Positions 43,235 to 51,060 of a stretch of DNA of 64,000 bases are shown one piece after another. Both the position numbers and the translations under genes were made by a program. The notes under the pieces are model-generated. The model made no database searches. It was not told the DNA's origin and worked only from the letters and a program-made list of their open reading frames with translations. Location: the NCBI GenBank assembly GCA_020432045.1, contig JAGQHB010000103.1, forward strand, positions 16,190 to 80,189. The letters are read 5' to 3'. The stretch's first letter is position 1. Each line of letters starts with the position of its first letter. This DNA is from Dehalococcoidia bacterium (GTDB taxonomy: Bacteria > Chloroflexota > Dehalococcoidia > Tepidiformales > Tepidiformaceae).

Positions 43235-43609
43235 TCAGCGGCGATGGCCACGGCGCGGGCGCGGCGGCGTGGGGGACTCGACCGAAAGGTCAGCCTCGAG
43301 GACACCTTCCGCCGACACGCGGATTGGGAAGCTGGCAACGGGCCGGATCGCGGGCAACGTCAGTGCGCGGCCGTCGGTTGGATCGAACCGCGCCCCGTGG
43401 CGCGGGCATTCAACCTGGCAACCGTTCACCAGTTCGCCGTCGGCGAGCGGGCCATCGTCGTGGGTGCAGCGGTCTTCGATGGCGTAGAAGCGCCCTTCGC
43501 AATGTACGACCAGCACGCTGCGCGCACCTTCCGGATGGAAGTCCTTCATCGCCCCTGGTGGGATTTGATCCGCAGGACCGAGCGTTGTCCACCGGGTTTC
43601 ATCAGTCAT
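43235..43609 (-). CDS. Rieske [2Fe-2S] ferredoxin-like protein
   Basis: 124 aa from the ATG at 43609. The cluster ligands are C48-T-H50 and C68-P-R-H71, separated by 17 residues, the normal Rieske ferredoxin spacing. The fold otherwise follows the NirD/BphF-type soluble Rieske ferredoxins (WTTLGPADQIPPG start, AIEDRCTHDDGPLADGE). It would pass electrons to an oxygenase or reductase, none of which is adjacent. The C-terminus is a short Pro/Arg tail. It is divergent from the CoA-transferase operon and lies upstream of the Cys-type hydrolase on its strand. Confidence 0.88.
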   Translation of the reverse strand: MTDETRWTTLGPADQIPPGAMKDFHPEGARSVLVVHCEGRFYAIEDRCTHDDGPLADGELVNGCQVECPRHGARFDPTDGRALTLPAIRPVASFPIRVSAEGVLEADLSVESPTPPRPRRGHRR

Positions 43610-43718
43610 TACGGCGCATCGTCCATCCTTGGCGGCTTTGGGCCGCTCCTGCCGATCGTAGCAAGTACGGCGGGCAGGCGCCGCATTGCGAACCGATCCG
43701 TGCGTTGGAGGAATCGGT

Positions 43719-43727
43719 TTGCTATTG
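43719..43727 (+). promoter_or_regulatory. Extended -10 promoter of the CoA-transferase operon
   Basis: TGC-TATTGT gives transcription from about 43735 and a ~31-nt leader with GGGGGT a few bases before the ATG at 43766. Confidence 0.45.
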
Positions 43728-43765
43728 TCCCGCCAGCGTTCGTGGCGGAAAGACCGGGGGTAAGC

Positions 43766-44971
43766 ATGCAAGCACTCGATGACTTCGTTGTCCTGGACCT
43801 GACACAGCACATCGCGGGACCGTACGCCACCAAGCTGATGGCCGACTTCGGAGCGGATGTGATCAAGATCGAAAAGCCGGGCGGCGATGTCGCCCGCGGC
43901 CTCGGCCCTTTCGCAGGAAATGAGGCGAATTCCGAGAAGAGCGGACTCTTCTTCTTCCTCAACACAAACAAGCGGTCGGCGGTCCTGGACCTGAAGAGCG
44001 ACGACGGCTGCGAGGCTGTCCGTGCCCTGGCTGAGCGGGCAGACGTCGTGGTCAGCAGCTTCGCTCCACTTGTGGCCGGACGGTTGGGGCTCACCTGGGA
44101 CTTCTTTCGCGCGGTCAAGCCGGACCTCTCGCTGATCTCGGTGACGAACTTCGGGCAATCGGGGCCGTATCGCGATTACCGCCTCACGGAGCTTCCGCTA
44201 TACGCCCTCGCGGGCGAAATGTACTCGATGGGCATGACTGAGCGGGAGCCGGTGAAGATGGCCGGTACTGGCGCGCTATTCGAATCTGGCGCGGCCATCG
44301 CCCCCGCTATCCTCGCTGCAGCGATGGCGGGAAAGCTAAGCGGCGAGGGTCAGCACATCGATGTTTCGCTCGCGGAGACACATTTTGGTGGTGTGGACCG
44401 GCGCCACGCGACGGCGATTGGCTTCCAGTTCACCGGGCGCCGAACCATGCGGGCGGCCGGTGGAGCCGCGGGAATGCCGGGCGGGATCTACCCGTGCGCC
44501 GATGGCTGGGTGGAGTTCGCCGCCGCCGGTGTCCGCCCCGACCGGGTCGCAGACATGCTGAACCAGGCGGAGTGGCTCGACGATCCGCAGTTCCAGGACC
44601 CGCAGGCACGAGTCCTGCCGGATGTAATAGACGCATGGAACGCACACTTCATCGTGTGGTGCCTGGATCGGACGAAACGCGAGATCTGGGCCGAGGCTCG
44701 CAGGGCGAAGGTCATGTGCGGACCGCTCTTTTCGACCGAGGACCTGTTCGAGGACGACCATTTCCGCGCCCGGGGGTTCTGGGCGAAGGCGGAGCATGCC
44801 GCAATGGGCGCGGTGGAGTTCCACGGCCGGCCCTTCATCATGCAAGAAGGCGGCTGGGAGTTACGCCGGCCAGCACCGCTACTCGGTGAGCACACCGCTG
44901 AGGTGCTCGAGGAGTGCGGGCTCGCCCCCGCACTTGTTACGCGCATCATCGCCGCGGGAGGTGGGAAATGA
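43766..44971 (+). CDS. Family III (CaiB/BaiF) CoA-transferase paralogue lacking the catalytic Asp
   Basis: 401 aa from the ATG at 43766. The family N-terminus LDLTQHIAGPYATKLMADFGADVIKIEKPGGD-type segment and GKLSGEGQHIDVSLAETH are clear. Family III enzymes move CoA between acids through an Asp-CoA intermediate. At the matching place, by alignment with the next gene, this protein has L171-F172-E173, so either Glu takes over or the subunit is inactive. It overlaps the next CoA-transferase gene by ATGA. A heteromeric enzyme like BbsEF, where only one subunit is catalytic, is plausible. Substrate acid unknown. Confidence 0.87.
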   Translation: MQALDDFVVLDLTQHIAGPYATKLMADFGADVIKIEKPGGDVARGLGPFAGNEANSEKSGLFFFLNTNKRSAVLDLKSDDGCEAVRALAERADVVVSSFAPLVAGRLGLTWDFFRAVKPDLSLISVTNFGQSGPYRDYRLTELPLYALAGEMYSMGMTEREPVKMAGTGALFESGAAIAPAILAAAMAGKLSGEGQHIDVSLAETHFGGVDRRHATAIGFQFTGRRTMRAAGGAAGMPGGIYPCADGWVEFAAAGVRPDRVADMLNQAEWLDDPQFQDPQARVLPDVIDAWNAHFIVWCLDRTKREIWAEARRAKVMCGPLFSTEDLFEDDHFRARGFWAKAEHAAMGAVEFHGRPFIMQEGGWELRRPAPLLGEHTAEVLEECGLAPALVTRIIAAGGGK

Positions 44972-46296
44972 GTCCAGCAAAGCCGCTCGAAGGGGTACGT
45001 GTGATCGACCTTTGCGTCGTCTGGGCAGGGCCGTTTGCGACAATGCTGATGGGGGACCTCGGCGCTGAGATCATCAAGTGCGAGAACCCGTTTGTCTGGC
45101 AGCCGATGACGCGCGGCGGCATGGCGCGACCTCCACAATTCCTGATCGATCGTGGCGCACCGTGGGGCACGGGTTACCCGGACAACGTTCCCGGTGAGCG
45201 GCCCTGGAACTACAGCCCGACATTCGTGAGCCTCTATCGGAACAAGAAGAGCTTTTGCGTGGACCTTCGTAGCCCGGAGGGGCTGGACGTGCTGCGCCGC
45301 CTGGTGGAGGTGTCCGACGTTGTCTACGAAAATAACGCCACGGGTACGCTCGAAGGCCTCGGGATCACCTATGACTGGCTGAAATCCATCAAGCCGGACA
45401 TCATCTTTGTCCGTGTTCCAGCTTACGGAAGCACGGGGCCGTACTACAACGCCCGCGCACTCGGGGTGCACCTGGAAGCGGTGATGGGACACACACTGCT
45501 GCGCGGCTACGATGATGCCGACCCGAGCGCGAACACTGCGATCTATTCGGGCGACTACATGGCCGGTGCCCAGGGTGCGTTCGCGGTAATGACGGCGCTC
45601 TGGCACAAGCGGAAGACGGGGAATGGTCAACTCGTGGAGATCGGACAGGCCGAGAACGCCTCGGCGATGTTCACGCAGGCGATCATGGACTACTCGCTCA
45701 ACCGGAACGTGCAGACAACAATCGGGAACCGGGACGTACACGGTCAGTACCCGTGTGGCGTCTATCCGTGCATGTCACCTGGCTCGGCAGAGGAGTGCCT
45801 CGACCGCTGGGTCGCTATCCATGTGGAAAACGACGAGCAGTGGGCGAGCTTCCGCGTGGCTATGGGCGGCCCAGAGTGGGCGAGTGATTCGCGCTTCGAC
45901 ACGAACGATGGCAGAGAGGCCCACTACAAGGAGATCGACGCCGCGATCGCCGAGTGGACCCGGACTCGGGACGACTATGAGGTCATGCACTTGCTACAGG
46001 CACACGGGATAGCGGCTGCGCCGGTGCTCGAAGCATCACGTATGTTCGACGAACCGCACCTGAGGGCGCGCGACTTCTTCCGCACGCAACGCATCGAAAA
46101 CGGCAAGGAGTATGAGTTCGTTGGCCCGATCTGGAATTTCGAGGACGCGCCGGTCGCATTCCGGCAGGCGCCAGTTGGTCTCGGTGAGCACAACGAGTAC
46201 GTGTACCGGGAGGTACTGCGTGTGGACGACGCGGAATATGAGCACCTCCGCGACCTCGGCTGGATCACCATGGATTACGATCCATCGGTGCCCTGA
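44968..46296 (+). CDS. Family III (CaiB/BaiF) CoA-transferase
   Basis: 442 aa. The N-terminus VIDLCVVWAGPFATMLMGDLGAEIIKCE and the GNGQLVEIGQAEN segment fit family III. D196 in YSGDYMAG is the likely Asp that forms the acyl and CoA adducts. The ATG overlaps the stop of the paralogue upstream, with GGGAGGTGG before it. The two proteins diverge from each other and may form one heteromeric transferase. A small methyltransferase gene follows only 3 bp after the stop. The context of hydrolases, SDR and acyl-CoA dehydrogenase suggests catabolism of an organic acid. Confidence 0.9.
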   Translation: MSPAKPLEGVRVIDLCVVWAGPFATMLMGDLGAEIIKCENPFVWQPMTRGGMARPPQFLIDRGAPWGTGYPDNVPGERPWNYSPTFVSLYRNKKSFCVDLRSPEGLDVLRRLVEVSDVVYENNATGTLEGLGITYDWLKSIKPDIIFVRVPAYGSTGPYYNARALGVHLEAVMGHTLLRGYDDADPSANTAIYSGDYMAGAQGAFAVMTALWHKRKTGNGQLVEIGQAENASAMFTQAIMDYSLNRNVQTTIGNRDVHGQYPCGVYPCMSPGSAEECLDRWVAIHVENDEQWASFRVAMGGPEWASDSRFDTNDGREAHYKEIDAAIAEWTRTRDDYEVMHLLQAHGIAAAPVLEASRMFDEPHLRARDFFRTQRIENGKEYEFVGPIWNFEDAPVAFRQAPVGLGEHNEYVYREVLRVDDAEYEHLRDLGWITMDYDPSVP

Positions 46297-46299
46297 TCG

Positions 46300-47070
46300 A
46301 TGATTGTATCGGGCGAAAACCGGCTCTACGGTGACCTCGCGCCCTGGTATCACCTGCTCTCCCATCCCTCGGAACACGCCGCAGAGGCGGACTACTACGG
46401 CGCCGTGATCCGGGAATTGGCTCCGGGGGCCGCGACGCTGTTGGAGCTTGGCTCCGGCGGTGGTAATAACGCCTCCTACCTGAAGCAGGCGTACACGTGC
46501 ACGCTATCGGACGTTTCTGACGCAATGATCGCGATCAGCCGGGAGATCAACCCTGAGTGTGACCACATCCACGCGGACATGCGGACGTTGAGACTCGGCC
46601 AGGCGTTCGATGTCGTCTTCGTCCATGACGCGATCGAGTACATGCTGACCGAAGTCGACCTCCGGGCTGCGATTGAGACCGTGGCCGCACACCTGGCGCC
46701 CGGCGGTATAGCCCTGATTACGCCTGATGCGGTAAGCGAGACCTTTGAGCCGGGGACCGACTGCGGAGGCAACGACGGCGACGACGGTCGTAGTCTTCGC
46801 TATCTGGAGTGGACGACGGATCGGGATCCTGGCGATTGCGTGTTTGAAGTCGAGTTCGCAATGCTCCTTCGAGAACCGGACGCCGGGCTGCGAGTCGAAT
46901 ACGACCATCACACGTTTGGAGTGTTTCCGCGGGCGACGTGGCGGAGGCTGTTTCACGACGCAGGGCTGGTGGAAGTGCCCCATGGGATCCCTGACCCGTA
47001 CGAAGGGCAGCATGTGGTCTTCGCGCTTCGGAAATCGATAGAGCGACTGCAAACGGCCGATCTGACGTGA
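46300..47070 (+). CDS. Class I SAM-dependent methyltransferase
   Basis: 256 aa. Motif I is LLELGSGGGNNASYLK, motif II CTLSDVSDAMIAIS, and DVVFVHDAIEYM is motif IV-like. The beginning (LYGDLAPWYHLLS) and the FEPGTDCGGNDGDDG insertion resemble small-molecule methyltransferases of the Methyltransf_11/25 type. It starts 3 bp after the CoA-transferase stop, so it is probably part of that operon. The substrate is unknown. Confidence 0.83.
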   Translation: MIVSGENRLYGDLAPWYHLLSHPSEHAAEADYYGAVIRELAPGAATLLELGSGGGNNASYLKQAYTCTLSDVSDAMIAISREINPECDHIHADMRTLRLGQAFDVVFVHDAIEYMLTEVDLRAAIETVAAHLAPGGIALITPDAVSETFEPGTDCGGNDGDDGRSLRYLEWTTDRDPGDCVFEVEFAMLLREPDAGLRVEYDHHTFGVFPRATWRRLFHDAGLVEVPHGIPDPYEGQHVVFALRKSIERLQTADLT

Positions 47071-47075
47071 AGCTG

Positions 47076-47081
47076 TAAACT
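47076..47081 (+). promoter_or_regulatory. -10 element of the M20 peptidase gene
   Basis: TAAACT lies six bases before the ATG at 47088 and no Shine-Dalgarno is present. A leaderless transcript is suggested. Confidence 0.35.
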
Positions 47082-47087
47082 GCGGCC

Positions 47088-48401
47088 ATGCCTGACAATA
47101 ACCCTTCTGTGAACTGGGAGCCGGTCCTCGACGAGGCACTCGATATCTTCCAGAGGTTCCTTCGTGTCGACACCTCCAACCCCCCGGGGCGGGAGCGGCT
47201 GGCATGCGACTTTCTGGGTGCGATTCTTAAAGCCGAGGGCATTCCGTACACCCTCTACGATGCCGGCGACGACCGCGTATCGCTCAGGGCCATGCTCCAG
47301 GGTGATGGCTCGAAGCGGCCGTTCATGCTGCTGAACCACACCGACGTCGTGCCGGTGCAGCGCGAATACTGGGATGAAGAGCCGTTCAGCGGGCTCATCA
47401 AGGACGGGCACGTCTGGGGACGCGGAGCGCTCGATATGAAGGGGCTCGGCGTCGCGCAGCTCATGACCTTCCTGCTCGCGAAACGCCTGAGCCTGCCGCT
47501 CGCACGGGATCTCGTGTTCTTCGCACAGGCGGATGAGGAGGCGGGCAGCGAATTCGGGATGCGGTTCATCGAACGGGAGCATCCCGAGACACTGGACGCG
47601 GAATTCGTGATCAACGAGGGCGGCTCCGGCACGACGGAGCTTTTCGGCGTGCAGCGTCCCGTGTATAGCGTGGCGGTAGCAGAGAAGGGTCCGCTCTGGC
47701 TCCGGCTCGTCGCTGAGGGCCGCCCGGGGCACGGTTCGATGCCACACGATGACAACGCGCTCGACCGGCTCGTGCGTGCGATGTACCGGATCCAGACGTG
47801 GGAGCGGCCGCTAAGCGTGCCGCCCGTGCTCACGGAGTACTTCGGACGGTTGAGCCGCGCTGGGATGTACAAAGGTGACCCGACGGTGGAGGCGCTGAAA
47901 GAGGCGGCCGCGGAGGATCCTCGCATCCGGGCGATGCTCATGGACACGATTTCAGCGACGACCGTCGCCAGCGGGATCAAGCACAACGTCATCCCGGCCC
48001 GTGCCGAGGCAACGCTGGATATCCGGCTGCTGCCGGGGGTGAAGCCGGATGAGTTCCAGGCTGAGCTGGTACGGGTGATAGACGACGACAAGGTCCGGAT
48101 CGAACCGGTCCATGTCCGCTGGTCGGAAACGAATTCGTTCGATACCGAGCTTTTCCGGTGCATCGAGGATATCGTCCACGACTTTGTGGAGGAAGCCGTC
48201 GTCGTCCCCGGGATGACGGTTGGGTTCACTGACAGCAGCGAACTGCGCAACCGGGGCATGATCTCCTATGGCTTCTCTGGCGGCCTCAACGAACCATCGC
48301 TCGGTCAGGGTGTACACGGGCACAACGAGCGCGTGAGCGTCGAGAGCTTCCACCTGAACTGCCAGATGGTGTACGAGCTGACGCGCCGGATGTGCACCTG
48401 A
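47088..48401 (+). CDS. M20-family metallopeptidase/deacylase
   Basis: 437 aa. The M20/ArgE/DapE metal site is complete: LLNHTDVVPV (His and catalytic Asp), GRGALDMKG (bridging Asp), QADEEAGSEFG (general base and ligand Glu), and the final ligand His in GVHGHNERVSVESF. The dimerisation domain inserted at ~190-330 has RPGHGSMPHDDNAL. The closest general picture is a carboxypeptidase or N-acyl-amino-acid deacylase of the M20 type. The exact substrate cannot be told. It begins 6 bases after a -10-like hexamer. Confidence 0.92.
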   Translation: MPDNNPSVNWEPVLDEALDIFQRFLRVDTSNPPGRERLACDFLGAILKAEGIPYTLYDAGDDRVSLRAMLQGDGSKRPFMLLNHTDVVPVQREYWDEEPFSGLIKDGHVWGRGALDMKGLGVAQLMTFLLAKRLSLPLARDLVFFAQADEEAGSEFGMRFIEREHPETLDAEFVINEGGSGTTELFGVQRPVYSVAVAEKGPLWLRLVAEGRPGHGSMPHDDNALDRLVRAMYRIQTWERPLSVPPVLTEYFGRLSRAGMYKGDPTVEALKEAAAEDPRIRAMLMDTISATTVASGIKHNVIPARAEATLDIRLLPGVKPDEFQAELVRVIDDDKVRIEPVHVRWSETNSFDTELFRCIEDIVHDFVEEAVVVPGMTVGFTDSSELRNRGMISYGFSGGLNEPSLGQGVHGHNERVSVESFHLNCQMVYELTRRMCT

Positions 48402-48470
48402 CGAGTACATTGAGGGCCGCGTCAACAGATGTCGCGCCGGGGGCCGAAAGTGCGGTTGGTCGCGAATTTA

Positions 48471-48512
48471 GAACGTATGTGCTTGACGGGCGCACAAACG
48501 TTCGCATAGTAT
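48471..48512 (+). promoter_or_regulatory. Promoter with overlapping LexA-box-like dyads before a small membrane-protein gene
   Basis: A consensus-like promoter, TTGACG (48483-48488), 18 bp, TAGTAT (48507-48512), is flanked and overlapped by GAACGTATGTGC (48471-48482) and GCACAAACGTTC (48492-48503). These two are 12-bp inverted repeats with one mismatch, 9 bp apart. The second, read as CGCAC-N4-GTTCG, matches the Gram-positive/actinobacterial LexA box CGAAC-N4-GTTCG in 9 of 10 positions and lies between -35 and -10. Binding by LexA is an inference. Confidence 0.55.
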
Positions 48513-48542
48513 CCGCGGCACACCAGAACGGATGTGCTCATC

Positions 48543-48749
48543 ATGGCAAACCCGCTTTTCACTCTCGCCTTTGACCTTTTCGTCATCACAAGTGCTGCCA
48601 TCCTGCTCTACGCGGTGCTAGTCGAGCATCGGCGTGGACAACGAGGAGTGGTCATGTCCGGCCGTCGATTTCGAGCCCGGCGACCCGCCCCTGCAGGGCC
48701 AAATGCCATGACGAGCGCCGAACGGGCCCGTCGCAAGCTCGCGGCGTAG
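48543..48749 (+). CDS. Small single-span membrane protein, unknown function
   Basis: 68 aa from the ATG at 48543 (an in-frame GTG at 48534 is possible). Residues ~5-27 (TLAFDLFVITSAAILLYAVL) form one membrane helix. The rest is strongly basic (EHRRGQRG, SGRRFRARRP, RARRKLAA) and would lie in the cytoplasm. No family was recognised. It has its own good promoter with operator-like dyads resembling SOS boxes. Small membrane proteins under LexA control often stop cell division, so this is a candidate of that type, but this is inference. It is convergent with rel (4-bp gap). Confidence 0.7.
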   Translation: MANPLFTLAFDLFVITSAAILLYAVLVEHRRGQRGVVMSGRRFRARRPAPAGPNAMTSAERARRKLAA

Positions 48750-48753
48750 CGAT

Positions 48754-51012
48754 CTAAGCGCGCTTGCGGGCAGGGGTGGCTGCCCGGCCGTTGAGATCGC
48801 GGGCGACGTTGCGGACGCCCGTGACGATCTCAATGCGGGATAGCAGTCTCGACAGCTGCTCGATGCCGGTGGTCTCTAGCGTGGCGAGGACGTTGACCAT
48901 CCCGTCGCCCGCTTCCACGGTTCGGACGCCCACCATGTTCACTTTTTCGTCTGCCATCACGCCTGAGATATCGCGCAGGAGGCCGACACGATCCCATGCC
49001 TCAATGCGGATAGATGCCGGGTACAGCCTGGTAACCGTGCCCCACTCGACATCGACGAGGCGCTCCCTCTCCGGTTCGTTCAGAACGCTGTGACAGTCGG
49101 CCCGATGGACCGTGACGCCCCGGGCCCGGGTTACATAGCCGACAATTTGATCGCCCGGAACCGGGTGGCAACACCGGGCCATCGTTGTCAGCAGGTTGCC
49201 AATGCCCATGACGCGGAGGCCGGGCGACCCGAGAGTCGGACGCGTATCGGCTGGTGAGGGCAACCGAGGCAGGTCTTCGGGCACGGCCGTATCAACCAGC
49301 GGTTCCAGCTTCCGTGCGATAGTCGTGGTGCTAATGGCGCCATAGCCAATGGCTGCAAGGAGGTCATCCCAGGAGGTGTAGCTGAACATCTCCCGGATCT
49401 CGTCCTGCCATTCGCTGACATCGACACCAAGCCGCTTCATCTCCTTTTCGAGCATGACACGGCCGTTGTCGATATTCTCGGTGCGTTCGAGCTTGCGGAA
49501 CCACTGGCGGACCTTCTCGCGCGAGTGGCCCGTGCGGATATATCCAAGGTTCTGGTTGAGCCAGTCGCGGGACGGTCCCTTCGACCGGTTGCGCATGATC
49601 TCGACAACGTCGCCCGTCTTGAGGCGGCTGTTGAGCGGCACGATGCGGCCGTTGACCTTCGATCCCATCGTCTGGTGTCCGAGGTCAGTGTGGATGCGGT
49701 AGGCGAAATCGAGCGGCGTCGCTCCCGCGGGGAGATCGAGCACCTCGCCCTTGGGCGTGAAGACGAAGACCTGGTCCTGGAAGATGTCCGTCTTGACCGT
49801 TTCGACGAACTCTTCGGCTGCGGCCATCTCGCGTTGCCACTCGAGTAGCTGGCGCAGCCAGGCGATACGAGCTTCGTCGGCGCCGGAGTTCCCACCCTCT
49901 TTGTAACGCCAGTGGGCCGCGACGCCGTACTCGGCCACCCGGTGCATCTCTGGTGTCCGGATTTGCACTTCCAGCGGCCGTCCACCGATTGCTACGACGG
50001 TCGTATGGAGTGACTGGTAGCGGCTGTCTTTGGGGTTGCCAATGTAGTCGTCGAACTGCCCCGGGATCGGCCGCCAGAGGCTGTGGACGACGCCGAGGGC
50101 GTGATAACAATCGGCCACTGTTTCGACGATGACCCGCAGCGCGAGCAGGTCGTAGATCTGGTCGAATCCCTTGGCCTCAGCGGAGTAGCGTTCGCGCTTC
50201 TGATGGATGCTATAGATGTGTTTCGCGCGCCCGCTGATTTCGCTCTTGATACCCGCATTTTCGAGGTGTGGCCGAAGGACCGCCACGGCCTCTTCCACGT
50301 GGCGCTCGCGCGTGTCTCTTCGCAATGCGACCAGCTGCGCGATGTCGCGGTAGGCATCGGGCTCAAGCACGCGGAACGAGAGGTCTTCGAGCTCGGATTT
50401 GACGTTCCAGACACCGAGGCGGTTGGCCAACGGCGCGAAGACTTCTAGCGTTTCCTGTGCGATCCGTTGCTGCTTGTCCTCAGGCTGCGCCCAGAGCGTC
50501 CGCATGTTGTGAAGGCGGTCGCAGAGTTTGATGAGCACGACACGGACATCTTCCGCCATCGCCAGGAACATCTTGCGGAGGTTCTGCGCCTGGACGGCGT
50601 CGCGGCCAACTTGTCCCGACGCGGCCTGGACGGACAGCTTGTCGAGCTTGGTCAGGCCCTCAACGAGACCGGCCACGTCGGCGCCGAAACGCTTTTGCAG
50701 TTCTTCGTTCGGGATGCCGCAATCTTCCTGGACATCGTGGAGAAACGCGGCAGCGACGGCGTTATGATCGAGCTCGAGCGTGGCGACCAGTTCGGCAACT
50801 GCGAGCGGGTGCGTGATATACGGCTCGCCGGACTTGCGGAACTGGCCAGAGTGGCAGATGGCCGCGTACTCGAAGGCCTCGCGCAAGAACGGCCGGCGCT
50901 CGGCGGGCAGGTAGGAGGCCAGCCCCTCGAGGAATGGCTCGATGGAGATGGCGGCGGGAGGTTCGCCGGTTTCGACCGCCAATGCTGAAGTCCCTCTTTG
51001 CCCCGATGCCAC
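48754..51012 (-). CDS. rel: Bifunctional (p)ppGpp synthetase/hydrolase Rel
   Basis: 752 aa, GTG start. The hydrolase domain has the HD site ICHSGQF (H53) and H92-D93-x-x-E96-D97. The synthetase domain shows DLLALRVIV, NPKDSRYQSLHTTV and EYGVAAHWRYKEG. TGS (FVFTPKGEVLDLPAGATPLDFAYRIH), a Zn-finger-like conserved CCHPVPGD region, and a C-terminal ACT domain follow. Both active sites look intact, so it can make and degrade the stringent-response alarmone. An extended -10 (TGG-TAGGAT) lies 8 bp before the start. Confidence 0.96.
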   Translation of the reverse strand: MASGQRGTSALAVETGEPPAAISIEPFLEGLASYLPAERRPFLREAFEYAAICHSGQFRKSGEPYITHPLAVAELVATLELDHNAVAAAFLHDVQEDCGIPNEELQKRFGADVAGLVEGLTKLDKLSVQAASGQVGRDAVQAQNLRKMFLAMAEDVRVVLIKLCDRLHNMRTLWAQPEDKQQRIAQETLEVFAPLANRLGVWNVKSELEDLSFRVLEPDAYRDIAQLVALRRDTRERHVEEAVAVLRPHLENAGIKSEISGRAKHIYSIHQKRERYSAEAKGFDQIYDLLALRVIVETVADCYHALGVVHSLWRPIPGQFDDYIGNPKDSRYQSLHTTVVAIGGRPLEVQIRTPEMHRVAEYGVAAHWRYKEGGNSGADEARIAWLRQLLEWQREMAAAEEFVETVKTDIFQDQVFVFTPKGEVLDLPAGATPLDFAYRIHTDLGHQTMGSKVNGRIVPLNSRLKTGDVVEIMRNRSKGPSRDWLNQNLGYIRTGHSREKVRQWFRKLERTENIDNGRVMLEKEMKRLGVDVSEWQDEIREMFSYTSWDDLLAAIGYGAISTTTIARKLEPLVDTAVPEDLPRLPSPADTRPTLGSPGLRVMGIGNLLTTMARCCHPVPGDQIVGYVTRARGVTVHRADCHSVLNEPERERLVDVEWGTVTRLYPASIRIEAWDRVGLLRDISGVMADEKVNMVGVRTVEAGDGMVNVLATLETTGIEQLSRLLSRIEIVTGVRNVARDLNGRAATPARKRA

Positions 51013-51020
51013 GGGATCCT

Positions 51021-51029
51021 ATCCTACCA
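51021..51029 (-). promoter_or_regulatory. Extended -10 promoter of rel
   Basis: On the minus strand TGG-TAGGAT ends eight bases before the GTG at 51012. No Shine-Dalgarno is seen, so the transcript may be nearly leaderless. It sits between the divergent rel and hisS genes (48-bp gap). Confidence 0.4.
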
Positions 51030-51060
51030 CGGGGCGCAGCCGCGCCGGCAGAGGGGTCCC

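Noticed and set aside
43244..43765. Long upstream extension of the first CoA-transferase frame
   Set aside because: It would run antisense through the Rieske gene; the ATG at 43766 has a Shine-Dalgarno-like sequence and yields the family N-terminus.
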